Notes: generated by a model from the sequence alone, not told the origin. Shown: positions 53,092 through 61,724, counted from the first letter of the stretch. The stretch: 64,000 nucleotides of DNA from Spirulina sp034932185 (GCF_034932185.1 NZ_JAYGHW010000091.1:1-64000), one strand, 5' to 3'. Numbers and translations are program-made.

Positions 53092-53400
53092 TGATGCGTT
53101 GTAGTTATGCCATTGGGTCATGGCGGATGGATCTATATTTGCGTTATGGAGATGCCACCTTGGGAATTGAATTGAAAGTATGGCGGGATGGACGGCGCGA
53201 TCCCCTAACGGAGGGGTTAGAGCAAATTGAGGGGTATTTGGCGGGGTTGGGGTTGGATTTGGGGGTGGTTGGTGATTTTCGATGGGCAAAGCCCGGTCGG
53301 AGACCATCGCCGTTCTGGATTGCCGGATATTGAGGAGCGGACAACGACGGCAAAGGCAATCACGGGGAGTGGCCGCCAAATTACGGTAATTCGGGGTTAG
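53091..53400 (+). pseudogene. C-terminal remnant of a PD-(D/E)XK nuclease/ATPase-type protein
   Basis: It starts within the last base of the cyclase stop. The first frame reads MDLYLRYGDATLGIELKVWR and LTEGLEQIEGYLAGLGLD, the nuclease-fold C-terminus of a family of AAA ATPase-associated proteins (the ELKVW Glu and Lys are the catalytic pair). After GDFRW the frame is lost, and a second frame continues IEERTTTAKAITGSGRQITV and IRG with a TAG at 53398-53400. Everything N-terminal of the nuclease strand is missing. It is a decayed fragment, not a gene. Confidence 0.6.
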
Positions 53401-53443
53401 GGGGAGGAGGCTTTAGGGTTTTGGTTTTTGATAAGATTTGGGG

Positions 53444-54376
53444 ATGTTGTTATTAAATTGGTCACATTTTTGGGGGTTTGCTCGTCAGGGTTGGCGATTT
53501 GCCCGCCCCCATACGATTATTGGCACGAGTTTAAGCGTGGTGGCCCTGTGGGCGATCGCCCTTTTCACCAATGCTCATCCCTTCAACCTGCAAACCCTGC
53601 TCATCCTCGCCTTGGCTTGGCTGGCCTGTTTAGCGGGCAACGTTTACATTGTTGGCTTAAACCAACTCTTCGATATTGAGATTGACCGCATTAATAAGCC
53701 CCATCTCCCCCTCGCTGCCGGGGTGTTCACCCGCCGCCAAGGTCAAAGGATTGTGGCGATCGCCGCTTTCCTGGCCCTTACCCTTAGCCTAGGGGGACTC
53801 TGGTTATGGTTGACGGTGGCGTTAAGTTTGGCCATTGGCACGGCCTATTCTGTGCCGCCGATCCGCTTGAAACGGTTTTCCTTCTGGGCGGCGTTGTGTA
53901 TTTTGACGGTGCGGGGGGTGGTGGTGAATCTGGGCCTATCGCAGCATTTTAGCCAACAGTTTGGCGGCATGGGGATTCCTGCCGGGCCAGTGTGGATTCT
54001 CACCGGGTTTATTCTCCTGTTTAGTATTGCCATTGCCCTGTTTAAAGATATCCCGGATCTAGAGGGCGATCGCCAATACCAGATCCAAACCCTGACAATT
54101 ATCCTGGGAAAACCGGCGGTGTTTGGCCTCTGTTGTGCGTTGATCGCTTTTTGTTACGGCACAATGATGGCCGTGGGGCTGTTGGCGTTGCCGGGGGTAG
54201 CACCGGAAATCATGATTGGGGGCCATTTGCTGCTGTTGCTGGCGTTGGGGTGGCGCAGTCGTCAGGTGAATTTGGAAGATAAGGGGGCGATCGCCCGGTT
54301 TTATCAATTTATTTGGCTGCTGTTTTTTGCGGAATATTTCCTCTTTCCCCTGGCCTGTTGGTGCGATTTAAACTAG
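53444..54376 (+). CDS. hpt: Homogentisate phytyltransferase (tocopherol synthesis)
   Basis: 310 residues from the ATG at 53444 (a TTG opens the frame two codons earlier). A UbiA-type membrane prenyltransferase with eight or nine helices. The first diphosphate-binding motif is NQLFDIEIDRINKPHLPLA (about 70-88), and the second is KDIPDLEGDRQYQ (about 200). The N-terminal RFARPHTIIGTSLS is typical of plant VTE2 and cyanobacterial Hpt. It joins phytyl diphosphate to homogentisate, the committed step to tocopherol. Chlorophyll synthase (ChlG) is the main alternative but has a different motif context. It lies 24 bp before the SUI1 gene and is probably in one transcript with it. Confidence 0.9.
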   Translation: MLLLNWSHFWGFARQGWRFARPHTIIGTSLSVVALWAIALFTNAHPFNLQTLLILALAWLACLAGNVYIVGLNQLFDIEIDRINKPHLPLAAGVFTRRQGQRIVAIAAFLALTLSLGGLWLWLTVALSLAIGTAYSVPPIRLKRFSFWAALCILTVRGVVVNLGLSQHFSQQFGGMGIPAGPVWILTGFILLFSIAIALFKDIPDLEGDRQYQIQTLTIILGKPAVFGLCCALIAFCYGTMMAVGLLALPGVAPEIMIGGHLLLLLALGWRSRQVNLEDKGAIARFYQFIWLLFFAEYFLFPLACWCDLN

Positions 54377-54400
54377 AAAGGATCTCGATCTAGAAATGCC

Positions 54401-54715
54401 ATGAGTCCCCGTAATCGTGTTGTGTATTCCGAATTTGGCCCCACGGAACCGGAACCGGAAATCCCAGAATTAGACCTGCCCCCCCAACAGCAAAAGTTAA
54501 GCCTCCAAGTCTCCCGCAAGGGTCGCAAGGGCAAAACCGTCACCGTGATCAGCGGTTTCCAAACCCCGGCCGCCACCTTAGCCCAATTGTTAAAAACCCT
54601 AAAAACCGCAGTGGGGGCGGGGGGAACGGTGAAAGAGATGACGCTGGAATTGCAAGGCGATCGCGCCCAACAGGCCACAACAATCCTGCGAGGGATGGGC
54701 TACAAAATTTATTGA
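54401..54715 (+). CDS. SUI1/eIF1-like translation factor (YciH type)
   Basis: A 104-residue protein: an acidic, proline-rich N-terminal tail (about 1-30, PTEPEPEIPELDLPP) and a SUI1 domain with RKGRKGKTVTVISGF near 40, AAVGAGGTVK-like KTAVGAGGTVKE near 70 and LQGDRAQQATTIL. In bacteria the family is thought to influence start-codon fidelity, as eIF1 does in eukaryotes, but it is not essential. It is downstream of hpt. The 3' side runs directly into an array of hairpins. Confidence 0.92.
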   Translation: MSPRNRVVYSEFGPTEPEPEIPELDLPPQQQKLSLQVSRKGRKGKTVTVISGFQTPAATLAQLLKTLKTAVGAGGTVKEMTLELQGDRAQQATTILRGMGYKIY

Positions 54716-54862
54716 CACTCCCCGCGCTAAAGCGACGGGGATACTGCTCGTGACTTGGCTCTGCCAAGTCATGCTCCCCGGAGGCTCTGCCTCCCTCCCC
54801 TGTAAAGGGCGGCAGAGCCGCCATCATCCCGTGCCACGGCGGAGCCATGGCACGAGCGTAAT
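54711..54862. repeat. Array of five hairpins between the SUI1 gene and the next gene
   Basis: Stems lie at 54720-54740 (CCCCG...CGGGG), 54751-54771 (TGACTTGG...CCAAGTCA), 54780-54794 (GGAGGC...GCCTCC), 54808-54822 (GGCGGC...GCCGCC) and 54831-54853 (GTGCCA...TGGCAC). The last four share a GGCTCTGCC/GGCAGAGCC-like core. The first, with TTGACACTCCCCGC just before it, resembles the end of a cyanobacterial IS200/IS605 element. No transposase frame is present. Confidence 0.65.
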
Positions 54863-54879
54863 TTTTCCCGGTAATACCC

Positions 54880-55410
54880 ATGCCTAAACGCTTCTCTCTC
54901 CTGCTCCTCAGCCTCGGCTTAATCCTGGTCTCTTCCCCCAAAGCCCTCGCTAATCAACCCAACTGTTGGGAATTTTACGAAGATGGCAATGGCCAACGGA
55001 TTTGCCTGGATAATGGCCGCCCCGTCCAGCCCCCCAGCCTGCCCCACTATGTTAACGCCGTCACCTATCTCGATCACCTCAAACAATGCCAACCCGTCGC
55101 CACCGCCATGGCGTTTCCCTTTGGGCCGGGGATTGTGATTGAAAGCGTGGTGCGGGGTGGGGAGGGCGATCGCTGTGTGGTGCAAATGAATGCTTTTCTC
55201 GCAGAACAACCCCAAAAACGAGCCGTCTATGGCCTCTGTCGTTATCGTCGCTCCACCATCGCCCTACTCACCGATGCGCGAGCCTACGAACAAGCCCGCA
55301 CCGGCAACATCACGTTTAGCACCAATGATCCGCGAGATATGACCCTCTCTAATGCCATGGGGGAAGATTGCCAATTTAGCCGCAATTGGCTAGAGCGGTT
55401 GGCCCCGTAA
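54880..55410 (+). CDS. Secreted protein of unknown function
   Basis: A 176-residue protein with a clear signal peptide (about 1-24, ending PKALAN). The mature part has six cysteines (CWEFYED, RICLDNG, LKQCQPV, DRCVVQM, GLCRYRR, EDCQFSR), which may form disulfides in the periplasm or lumen. I recognise no family. It lies after a hairpin array. The 150 bp downstream are pyrimidine-rich and contain heptamer repeats. The start ATG is preceded by TTTTTCCCGGTAATACCC with no Shine-Dalgarno. Confidence 0.6.
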   Translation: MPKRFSLLLLSLGLILVSSPKALANQPNCWEFYEDGNGQRICLDNGRPVQPPSLPHYVNAVTYLDHLKQCQPVATAMAFPFGPGIVIESVVRGGEGDRCVVQMNAFLAEQPQKRAVYGLCRYRRSTIALLTDARAYEQARTGNITFSTNDPRDMTLSNAMGEDCQFSRNWLERLAP

Positions 55411-55458
55411 GCCCGCAACCGAATTCCGCCACCGAGGGCGCAACATTTTTCACCCCTA

Positions 55459-55486
55459 CCCTATTCCCTGTTCCCCGTTCCCCATT
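55459..55486. repeat. Four tandem CCCYRTT heptamers
   Basis: CCCTATT, CCCTGTT, CCCCGTT and CCCCATT run head to tail in the gap before the DUF3727 gene. It is the same family as the array at the moaA start (34866). Confidence 0.7.
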
Positions 55487-55561
55487 CCCTCCCCCCACAA
55501 ATCATAAGCGTTTACCGTTTTTTGATATTCTGAGAGCTACCGCCTGCGCCATCAACCGCTT

Positions 55562-56149
55562 ATGCCCTCCTCTCAATTTTCCCCTGATCACGATCCATCT
55601 ATCCCCGATAGCGTGACCCTATTGGATGAGGCGGGGCGATCGCTGGAATGCACCGTTGAGCATACGTTCAATGAAAACGGCACAACCTATTTTTTACTCC
55701 TGCCCGTCGATGCGCCGATCACAATCATTGCTTGGGATAGCGATGAAGATGATGCCGATGCCACTTGGGTGGAGGATAACGAAGAAATTGAACAGGTCTT
55801 TGGCGATGCCAAGGCGGTGCTAGCGGAGCATAACCTCACCCTCAACTATGCCGCCTATACCCTCACGGTTTCAGGGGAACTCCCCGATGTGGTGGAGGAA
55901 GATATTCTCACCCTGGAAGTGGAAACCGACGAGGACAATGTGGAATCAGAGCAGTTCCAATTCCTCACCCACTTCTATCACAATGCTCAGGAATACGAAA
56001 TTTATACACCCCTGGCCCCCCTATTGCTCTTTGCCCGCCGTTTACCCAATCGGCAAATTGAGCTACTTTCCCTCGAAGATGTCCAAGCCCTCCAACCCCA
56101 TTTACGAGAATTGTTAATTCAAGAAATCGAGCAGGAAGAGGAAGAATAA
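55562..56149 (+). CDS. DUF3727 protein
   Basis: A 195-residue very acidic soluble protein. Two DUF1292-like/DUF3727 halves are visible: VTLLDEAGRSLECTVEHTF with YFLLLPVDAPI (about 18-53), and VEEDILTLEV...FQFLTHFYHNAQEYEIYTPL later (about 112-155). The C-terminus is Glu-rich (IEQEEEE). It is conserved in cyanobacteria, often just upstream of mltG and the YqeG gene, as here. Function is unknown. In this genome a truncated Uma2 frame separates it from mltG. Confidence 0.85.
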   Translation: MPSSQFSPDHDPSIPDSVTLLDEAGRSLECTVEHTFNENGTTYFLLLPVDAPITIIAWDSDEDDADATWVEDNEEIEQVFGDAKAVLAEHNLTLNYAAYTLTVSGELPDVVEEDILTLEVETDEDNVESEQFQFLTHFYHNAQEYEIYTPLAPLLLFARRLPNRQIELLSLEDVQALQPHLRELLIQEIEQEEEE

Positions 56150-56160
56150 AGGGGGATTAA

Positions 56161-56472
56161 ATGACCTACACCGTACCTCAATCGCTGAGTTTTACGGAAT
56201 TTCTTGCCCAGTATGGCAATGATAGCCGCTACGAACTAATTGATGGAGAAGTTCGCGATAGGGAACCCACAGGCCCCCATGAAGCCGTTGCCGGCAATAT
56301 TGCGGGTAGAATTTTTCGAGAAATTTTTCGGGAGGATCGCCCTTGGTTCATTCCTAAAAATTGCCTGATTCAACCTTTGGCCGCAGAGGCAACGGCATTA
56401 CGGCCGGATGTGGTGGTTTCTGGTTTATTTCCACGGCTCCATCTCAAGCTTGATGATATTATGCCGGCATAG
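56161..56472 (+). pseudogene. Truncated Uma2-family gene
   Basis: A 103-residue frame with a normal Uma2 N-terminus (LSFTEFLAQYGNDSRYELIDGE) and the conserved RPDVVVSG near 82. It ends soon after in GLFPRLHLKLDDIMPA and TAG instead of the roughly 80 further residues that carry the catalytic Glu and Lys. It must be inactive as a nuclease. It lies 11 bp after DUF3727 and 40 bp before mltG, inside a normally adjacent gene pair. Confidence 0.7.
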
Positions 56473-56512
56473 GATTGCGATCGCATCAAGGATCGCCATT
56501 GAGAGGTTAGCC

Positions 56513-57583
56513 ATGGGAAAAGGGGGAAATTGGGGGAAACGCGGCTATACATTTTTGGTTTTGCCGGGATTGTTGCTGTTGAGTAGTTGGCAGGGCTATC
56601 AGTGGTGGCGGTGGGCGGCTGCTCCGGTGGTGGCGGTGGAGTCGGAGGCCTTGGCGGTGCAGATTGAGATTCCCCGCAATACTTCAACGCGGCAAATTGG
56701 GGCGGATTTGGCGGCGGCGGGGGTGATTCATTCCGCTTGGGCTTGGAATATTTGGGCCTTTTGGTTGGCGGTGCAGGATCAAAATGGCAGTTTTAAGGCG
56801 GGGCGTTATCTGCTCTCACCAGGGGAGGATTTAAGGGCGATCGCCCAAACCCTTTGGCAAGGGGAAGTCCTCCAACGGAGTTTTACCATTCCTGAAGGAT
56901 GGCGGCTCACCCAGATCGCCCAAGCCCTGGAAGCCCAAGGCTATTTCAGCGCGGCGGCCTTCATGACCGCAGCCCAAACCATCCCCAACGAGCAATTTTC
57001 CTGGCTTGACCCGGAATGGGCCAGCGTCGAAGGCTTTCTCTATCCCGATACTTACCAATTACCCGCCGGAGCCGTGACCCCCCAACAGGTGATCCAAATG
57101 ATGCTGGCTCGATTTGAAGCCAAGGCTTTGCCCCTCTATCAGGCCCAGATAGATCCAGAAAAGCCCAGTTTGCGCGATTGGGTAACGGTGGCGAGTTTAG
57201 TGGAAAAAGAGGCCGCCGTGGATCAAGAGCGGGGAACCATTGCTGGGGTTTTCTGGCGACGACTGGCCCAGGGGATGAAATTGGAGGCGGATCCCACGGT
57301 GGAATATGCGTTAAACCGTCGCCAAACCGCCGATCGCCCCCTCACCTTGACGGAAGTCGCCACACCCCATCCTTACAATACCTATGTTAACAATGGGCTA
57401 CCCCCTGGGCCCATCGCTAGTCCGGGGCAAGCCAGCCTAGAGGCAACCCTCAAACCCACCCCGACGGACTATCTCTTTTTTGTCGCGAACTACGATGGCA
57501 CTCATACTTTTAGCCGCACGTTGGCGGAACATGAGGCGGCGGTGCAGCGGATTCGGGCCCAGCGGGCAGCGAATGCGCCTTAG
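56513..57583 (+). CDS. mltG: Endolytic murein transglycosylase
   Basis: 356 residues from the ATG at 56513; the upstream open frame overlaps the Uma2 remnant. One N-terminal membrane helix (about 15-35), then a LysM-like region (IEIPRNTSTRQIGADL, SFKAGRYLLSPGEDL) and the YceG catalytic domain: EGFLYPDTYQLPAG near 165, SLVEKEAA with the catalytic Glu near 225, and NTYVNNGLPPGPIASPG near 285. The enzyme cuts nascent glycan strands at the plasma membrane and sets strand length. It is followed 38 bp later by the YqeG gene. Confidence 0.95.
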   Translation: MGKGGNWGKRGYTFLVLPGLLLLSSWQGYQWWRWAAAPVVAVESEALAVQIEIPRNTSTRQIGADLAAAGVIHSAWAWNIWAFWLAVQDQNGSFKAGRYLLSPGEDLRAIAQTLWQGEVLQRSFTIPEGWRLTQIAQALEAQGYFSAAAFMTAAQTIPNEQFSWLDPEWASVEGFLYPDTYQLPAGAVTPQQVIQMMLARFEAKALPLYQAQIDPEKPSLRDWVTVASLVEKEAAVDQERGTIAGVFWRRLAQGMKLEADPTVEYALNRRQTADRPLTLTEVATPHPYNTYVNNGLPPGPIASPGQASLEATLKPTPTDYLFFVANYDGTHTFSRTLAEHEAAVQRIRAQRAANAP

Positions 57584-57621
57584 GGCGATAATGGAAGCTG
57601 GCAATCCAAAACAAGGTAATC

Positions 57622-58161
57622 ATGGCAACAATGCAATGGGATCGATTACTCCGCCCTAGTTTGGTGTTGGGGGGAACGATTCTCGATCTGACTCCGGCGC
57701 TGATCGCCCACCATGACCTCAAGGGGTTGATCTTGGATGTGGATGAAACGTTGGTTCCCCTGCGGGAACAGATGGTTTCGGAGCCGGTGGTGGCTTGGGT
57801 GGAGTCGATCCGGCCCCAGGTTGCTCTCTGGTTGGTGAGTAATAATCTCAGTCAGTCCCGCATTGGTGGTATTGCTCAATCCTTGAACCTGCCCTATATC
57901 TTGGGGGCGCGGAAGCCGTCGCGCCGAAAATTGCGTGAAGCGATCGCGGCGATGGATCTCCCCCCGACTACGGTGGCGATGGTGGGCGATCGCCTCTTTA
58001 CCGATGCCTTAGCGGGGAATCGCCTCGGACTTTTTACCATTCTCGTTGAACCGATGGTGGATCCGGGGGCGGCGCAGTTCTATCCGATCCGCAATTTTGA
58101 GGTGTGGCTCAGTCGTAAGCTCGGTGTCACGCTCCATCATCCAGGGGACAATTCCCGCTGA
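57622..58161 (+). CDS. YqeG-family HAD phosphatase (class IIIA)
   Basis: A 179-residue HAD-superfamily protein. Motif I is LDVDETLVPL (about 36-45, nucleophile and acid Asp pair DVDE), motif II WLVSNN (about 72) supplying Ser, a Lys lies in ARKPSRRKL (about 93), and motif IV is GDRLFTDALAGN (about 116-127) with Asp residues. Related enzymes dephosphorylate phosphatidylglycerophosphate in plastids and cyanobacteria, so that role is plausible here but not shown. It is co-oriented with mltG, the common cyanobacterial order. Confidence 0.9.
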   Translation: MATMQWDRLLRPSLVLGGTILDLTPALIAHHDLKGLILDVDETLVPLREQMVSEPVVAWVESIRPQVALWLVSNNLSQSRIGGIAQSLNLPYILGARKPSRRKLREAIAAMDLPPTTVAMVGDRLFTDALAGNRLGLFTILVEPMVDPGAAQFYPIRNFEVWLSRKLGVTLHHPGDNSR

Positions 58162-58290
58162 GATGACAAATTGTGAAGAAAACCTTAAAAAATAAAATAT
58201 TGTCTGGATTTTCTGGCAATCTCTTTATTCAAGTTGGAAATGAGGTCAGCCGATATAAAGACCTTAACGATACAAGCGAAGATAATTTTG

Positions 58291-58336
58291 AATGAGCGCT
58301 AGCCCTGTGAGTTAAAGTACAGAGCTAGCGCTCATT
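58291..58336. promoter_or_regulatory. Long inverted repeat in the gap before the polysaccharide cluster
   Basis: AATGAGCGCTAGC at 58291-58303 pairs exactly with GCTAGCGCTCATT at 58324-58336. The 20-base loop can itself pair (CTGT with ACAG). It is followed by CTTTTGA, too short for a classic T tract. It may terminate yqeG, or act in the leader of the glycosyltransferase gene 171 bp downstream. The rest of this 346-bp gap shows no gene. Confidence 0.5.
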
Positions 58337-58507
58337 CTTTTGACAGCCAAGGGTTTCAGCACTCTCCATCCCCCAGAACCTTCCCTTCTATGCCTGAGTT
58401 TGGCGTTACCCCCTCCCCGTAAATCTCGGCGTTAACGGTGAGGCGGTCTTGCTTGTTGTCTGGTTTTCCTTCATAATTCTTAACTTAGTGTTTTGCGGCG
58501 ATCGCCC

Positions 58508-59668
58508 ATGAAAATGGCTCTGGTTCATGAATGGTTAACACCCCAAGCAACGGGGGGATCAGAGTTGGTGGTGCGGGAAATTTTGCAAACGGTGGAGGCA
58601 GACCTCTACGCCCTGATTGATTTTGAATCCCGCAATCCAGATAGTTATCTCTATGGCCGGGCGATCGGCACGACTTTTTTACAACATTTTCCCCAAGCTG
58701 CCCGCAAAATTCAACAATACCTGCCCCTCTTTCCCCTCGCCATTGAGCAACTCAACCTCAGCGGCTACGAGGTCATCCTCTCCTCCTCCCATGCCGTCGC
58801 CAAGGGCATCCTCACCCATTCCCAACAACTCCACCTCTGCTATTGCCACACGCCGATGCGCTACGCCTGGGATCTCACCTTTGACTATCTCAATAGCAGT
58901 CGCCTCGGTCAGGGCCTACCGGGGCTATTCACCCGCATGATTTTGCACTATCTGCGCCAATGGGATGTCCTCAGTGCCAACCGCGTCGATTACTTCATCG
59001 CCAACTCCCACCACACCGCCCAACGGATTTGGCGCTGCTACCGCCGCCCCGCTGAAGTGATCTATCCCCCCGTTGCCCTGGATCGCTTTATCTACGAACC
59101 CCAAAAGGCAGATTTTTACCTGACCGTGTGCCGGTTAGTGAGTTATAAGCGCGTAAAATTGATCATTGAGGCTTTCAATGAACTTCAACTCCCCTTGATT
59201 GTGATTGGCGATGGCCCAGAATTGTCCCCCTTGCGGGCGATCGCCCGCAACAATGTCCAACTAATCGGGAATCAATCTCATGCTGTTGTTGCCACCCACA
59301 TGGCCCAGGCCAAAGCCTTTGTTTATGCCGCTTGCGAGGACTTTGGGATCGCCCCCGTTGAAGCCCAAGCCTGCGGAACCCCCGTAATCGCCTACGGAGC
59401 CGGTGGGGCCTTAGAAACGGTGCGAGATGTTCGTCAAGACCCCAGAACTGGTACTGGCTTATTATTTCAGCCCCAAGATCCAGCGGCTCTGGTCAAAACC
59501 GTTAGAATTTTTGAAGAAATCTGTGGCAAAATTCGACCAGAATCCTGTCATCAGCAAGCCCAAAAATTTGCGGCGACAGTTTTTCAGCAACGCTATCTTC
59601 AGTTTCTGGAGCGTTGCTATGCCGATTGGTCAGCCCAGTCTTTGACGGGGCCGGTCCATCCCTTGTGA
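58508..59668 (+). CDS. Family 4 glycosyltransferase
   Basis: 386 residues from ATG 58508 (a TTG opens the frame five codons earlier). GT-B fold: MALVHEWLTPQATGGSELV at the start with the GGSE loop, CYCHTPMRYAWDLT near 115, DYFIANSHHTAQRIWRCY near 163, IVIGDGPELSPL near 238, and the donor-binding EDFGIAPVEAQACGTPVIAYG near 280-300 with the conserved Glu pair. It transfers a hexose to a growing glycan on the cytoplasmic face. It is the first gene of a co-oriented polysaccharide run. The donor sugar may be GDP-linked, given gmd and fcl downstream; that is inference. Confidence 0.9.
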   Translation: MKMALVHEWLTPQATGGSELVVREILQTVEADLYALIDFESRNPDSYLYGRAIGTTFLQHFPQAARKIQQYLPLFPLAIEQLNLSGYEVILSSSHAVAKGILTHSQQLHLCYCHTPMRYAWDLTFDYLNSSRLGQGLPGLFTRMILHYLRQWDVLSANRVDYFIANSHHTAQRIWRCYRRPAEVIYPPVALDRFIYEPQKADFYLTVCRLVSYKRVKLIIEAFNELQLPLIVIGDGPELSPLRAIARNNVQLIGNQSHAVVATHMAQAKAFVYAACEDFGIAPVEAQACGTPVIAYGAGGALETVRDVRQDPRTGTGLLFQPQDPAALVKTVRIFEEICGKIRPESCHQQAQKFAATVFQQRYLQFLERCYADWSAQSLTGPVHPL

Positions 59669-59740
59669 GGGGAATGGTTGGATATCGCTAGGGCAACTTA
59701 GCGATCGCAATTGTTATGTGGTGTGATGTGAAGGAGTACA

Positions 59741-60478
59741 ATGACCGCCGAAAGCCAATTGGTTTCCGTCAAGCTAATTCGTGGATTAGTGGCTAGAAGC
59801 CATCAATCCCTGACGAAGAAAAACCGGGCCCGCTCACCGCGAGCGATCGCCCGCCCCATTGAAAGCATCGTTGCCAAGCGCATTTTTGATGTCCTCTTTG
59901 CGGCCACAATTTTAATTACCCTTTCACCCTTGTACCTGATCCTGGCCCTGGCGATCGCCATCACTTCACCCGGGCCGGTGTTCTACAGTCAAGAGCGCAT
60001 TGGTAAAGATTATCAGCCCTTTCGGTGTATCAAATTTCGCACCATGGTTCACAATGCAGATGCCCTGCTTGCGGACATGGTTTCAAGCTGTCCCCGACTC
60101 CAAGAAGAATTTGAATCCGACTACAAGATCCGTCAAGATCCCCGCATTACCCCCATTGGTAAATTTCTGCGGCTCACCAGCTTGGATGAATTGCCGCAAT
60201 TTTGGAATGTCCTCTGGGGGGATATGAGTGTGGTGGGCCCCCGCCCCTTAGTGCCGGAAGAATTGCCCCGCTATGGCCGCTATATGGCCAAAGTACTAAC
60301 GATTAAACCCGGCATTACTGGCCTGTGGCAGGTTTCGGGCCGCAATGATATTCCCTACCATCGCCGGGTGCAAATTGATGTGTACTATGCTGGCCACCAC
60401 AGTTGGTGGCTCGATCTCTTCATTATTGCTAAAACCATTGGTGTGGTTTTATTTCCCCGCAATAGTGGCGCATATTAG
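59741..60478 (+). CDS. Undecaprenyl-phosphate sugar-1-phosphate transferase
   Basis: A 245-residue priming transferase of the WcaJ/WbaP family (short form). A re-entrant hydrophobic helix (about 47-75, VLFAATILITLSPLYLIL) is followed by the catalytic cytosolic part: GPVFYSQERIGKDYQPFRCI split around 78-98, FRTMV, LDELPQFWNVLWGDMSVVGPRPL around 148-170 and GITGLWQVSGRND near 190. It starts repeat-unit assembly by placing a sugar phosphate on the lipid carrier. ATG follows AAGGAG at 59731-59736, a good ribosome site. It is central to the polysaccharide cluster. Confidence 0.93.
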   Translation: MTAESQLVSVKLIRGLVARSHQSLTKKNRARSPRAIARPIESIVAKRIFDVLFAATILITLSPLYLILALAIAITSPGPVFYSQERIGKDYQPFRCIKFRTMVHNADALLADMVSSCPRLQEEFESDYKIRQDPRITPIGKFLRLTSLDELPQFWNVLWGDMSVVGPRPLVPEELPRYGRYMAKVLTIKPGITGLWQVSGRNDIPYHRRVQIDVYYAGHHSWWLDLFIIAKTIGVVLFPRNSGAY

Positions 60479-60608
60479 GATGTCACCCCCAACCCCACGG
60501 TTCTCTCCGCTTGTGGGTACAGATCACACCGGCTCCCTCTGTTTTAACCTAAGGTGATGCCATTGTGGAAATCACTGCCACCGGAACGCTGCTAAGGAAT
60601 ATTCAAGC

Positions 60609-61688
60609 ATGACGCAACTGAAAAAAGCCCTGATTACAGGTATTACAGGTCAAGATGGCTCCTATCTGAGTGAACTGCTCCTTGACAAGGGCTACGAAGT
60701 CCACGGGATTATTCGGCGCACATCCACGTTTAACACCGATCGCATTGATCATATCTATGTTGATCCCCATAGTGAGGGGGCGAAGTTCTTTCTCCATTAT
60801 GGTGATCTCACCGATGGCACGACCCTGCGCCGGATTATCGAGGCGATTGAACCCCAGGAAATTTATAACTTGGGGGCCCAGTCCCATGTGCGGGTCAGCT
60901 TTGATGCGCCGGAATATACCGCTGATGCGGTGGGGTTAGGCACGTTGCGGATTTTGGAAGCGGTGCGGGATTATCAGCAGCGCACCGGCAATCAAGTCCG
61001 CTTTTATCAAGCGGGTTCCTCGGAAATGTTTGGCAAAGTGCAAGCGGTTCCCCAAACGGAGGAAACCCCCTTTTATCCCCGTAGTCCCTACGCCTGCGCG
61101 AAGGTCTATGCCCATTGGCAAACGATTAACTATCGCGAATCCTATGATCTCTTTGCCTGCAATGGCATTTTGTTTAACCATGAGTCGCCGCGACGGGGGG
61201 AAACCTTTGTGACGCGGAAGATTACCCGGGCGATCGCCCGTATCCTCGCTGGTCAACAACAGGATCTTTATTTGGGCAATTTAGACTCAAAACGGGATTG
61301 GGGTTATGCCAAGGATTATGTCAAGGCCATGTGGCTGATGTTGCAACAGGATCAGCCCGATGATTATGTGATCTCGATGAATGAAACCCATTCAATTCGA
61401 GAGTTTCTCAATATTGCTTTTGGTTATGTCAATCTCAATTGGGAAGATTATGTCAAATTTGACCCCCGCTATCTACGGCCCACGGAGGTGGAATTGTTGA
61501 TCGGGGATTGTACCAAGGCGAAAACCCAGTTAGGGTGGCAACCTTCGGTGACGTTTGCGGAATTAGTGCAACTGATGGTAGATGCGGATCTCATGGCCTT
61601 GGGGTTAGCATCCCCTGGAGGAACAACTTCCGAGCAATTACAAGCGGATATGGCCTATGTGCGCCATACCAGTATGACGGTGGATTAA
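60609..61688 (+). CDS. gmd: GDP-mannose 4,6-dehydratase
   Basis: A 359-residue extended SDR. NADP-binding ITGITGQDGSYLSELL lies near 10-25, HYGDLTDGTTLRRI near 65, QAGSSEMFGKVQ near 138 with the catalytic Ser/Glu, and YPRSPYACAKVYAHW near 155 with Tyr and Lys. It makes GDP-4-keto-6-deoxy-mannose, the precursor of GDP-fucose and GDP-rhamnose. Length matches the family. The next gene, fcl, completes GDP-L-fucose synthesis, and the pair defines the pathway. Confidence 0.97.
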   Translation: MTQLKKALITGITGQDGSYLSELLLDKGYEVHGIIRRTSTFNTDRIDHIYVDPHSEGAKFFLHYGDLTDGTTLRRIIEAIEPQEIYNLGAQSHVRVSFDAPEYTADAVGLGTLRILEAVRDYQQRTGNQVRFYQAGSSEMFGKVQAVPQTEETPFYPRSPYACAKVYAHWQTINYRESYDLFACNGILFNHESPRRGETFVTRKITRAIARILAGQQQDLYLGNLDSKRDWGYAKDYVKAMWLMLQQDQPDDYVISMNETHSIREFLNIAFGYVNLNWEDYVKFDPRYLRPTEVELLIGDCTKAKTQLGWQPSVTFAELVQLMVDADLMALGLASPGGTTSEQLQADMAYVRHTSMTVD

Positions 61689-61724
61689 CCACAAACTTAG
61701 TAAGGCGTGATCAGGAGGCCCGGT

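Noticed and set aside
53444..54376. Chlorophyll synthase (chlG)
   Set aside because: The N-terminal PHTIIGT and the first motif NQLFDIEIDRINKPHLPLA fit homogentisate phytyltransferase better than ChlG.
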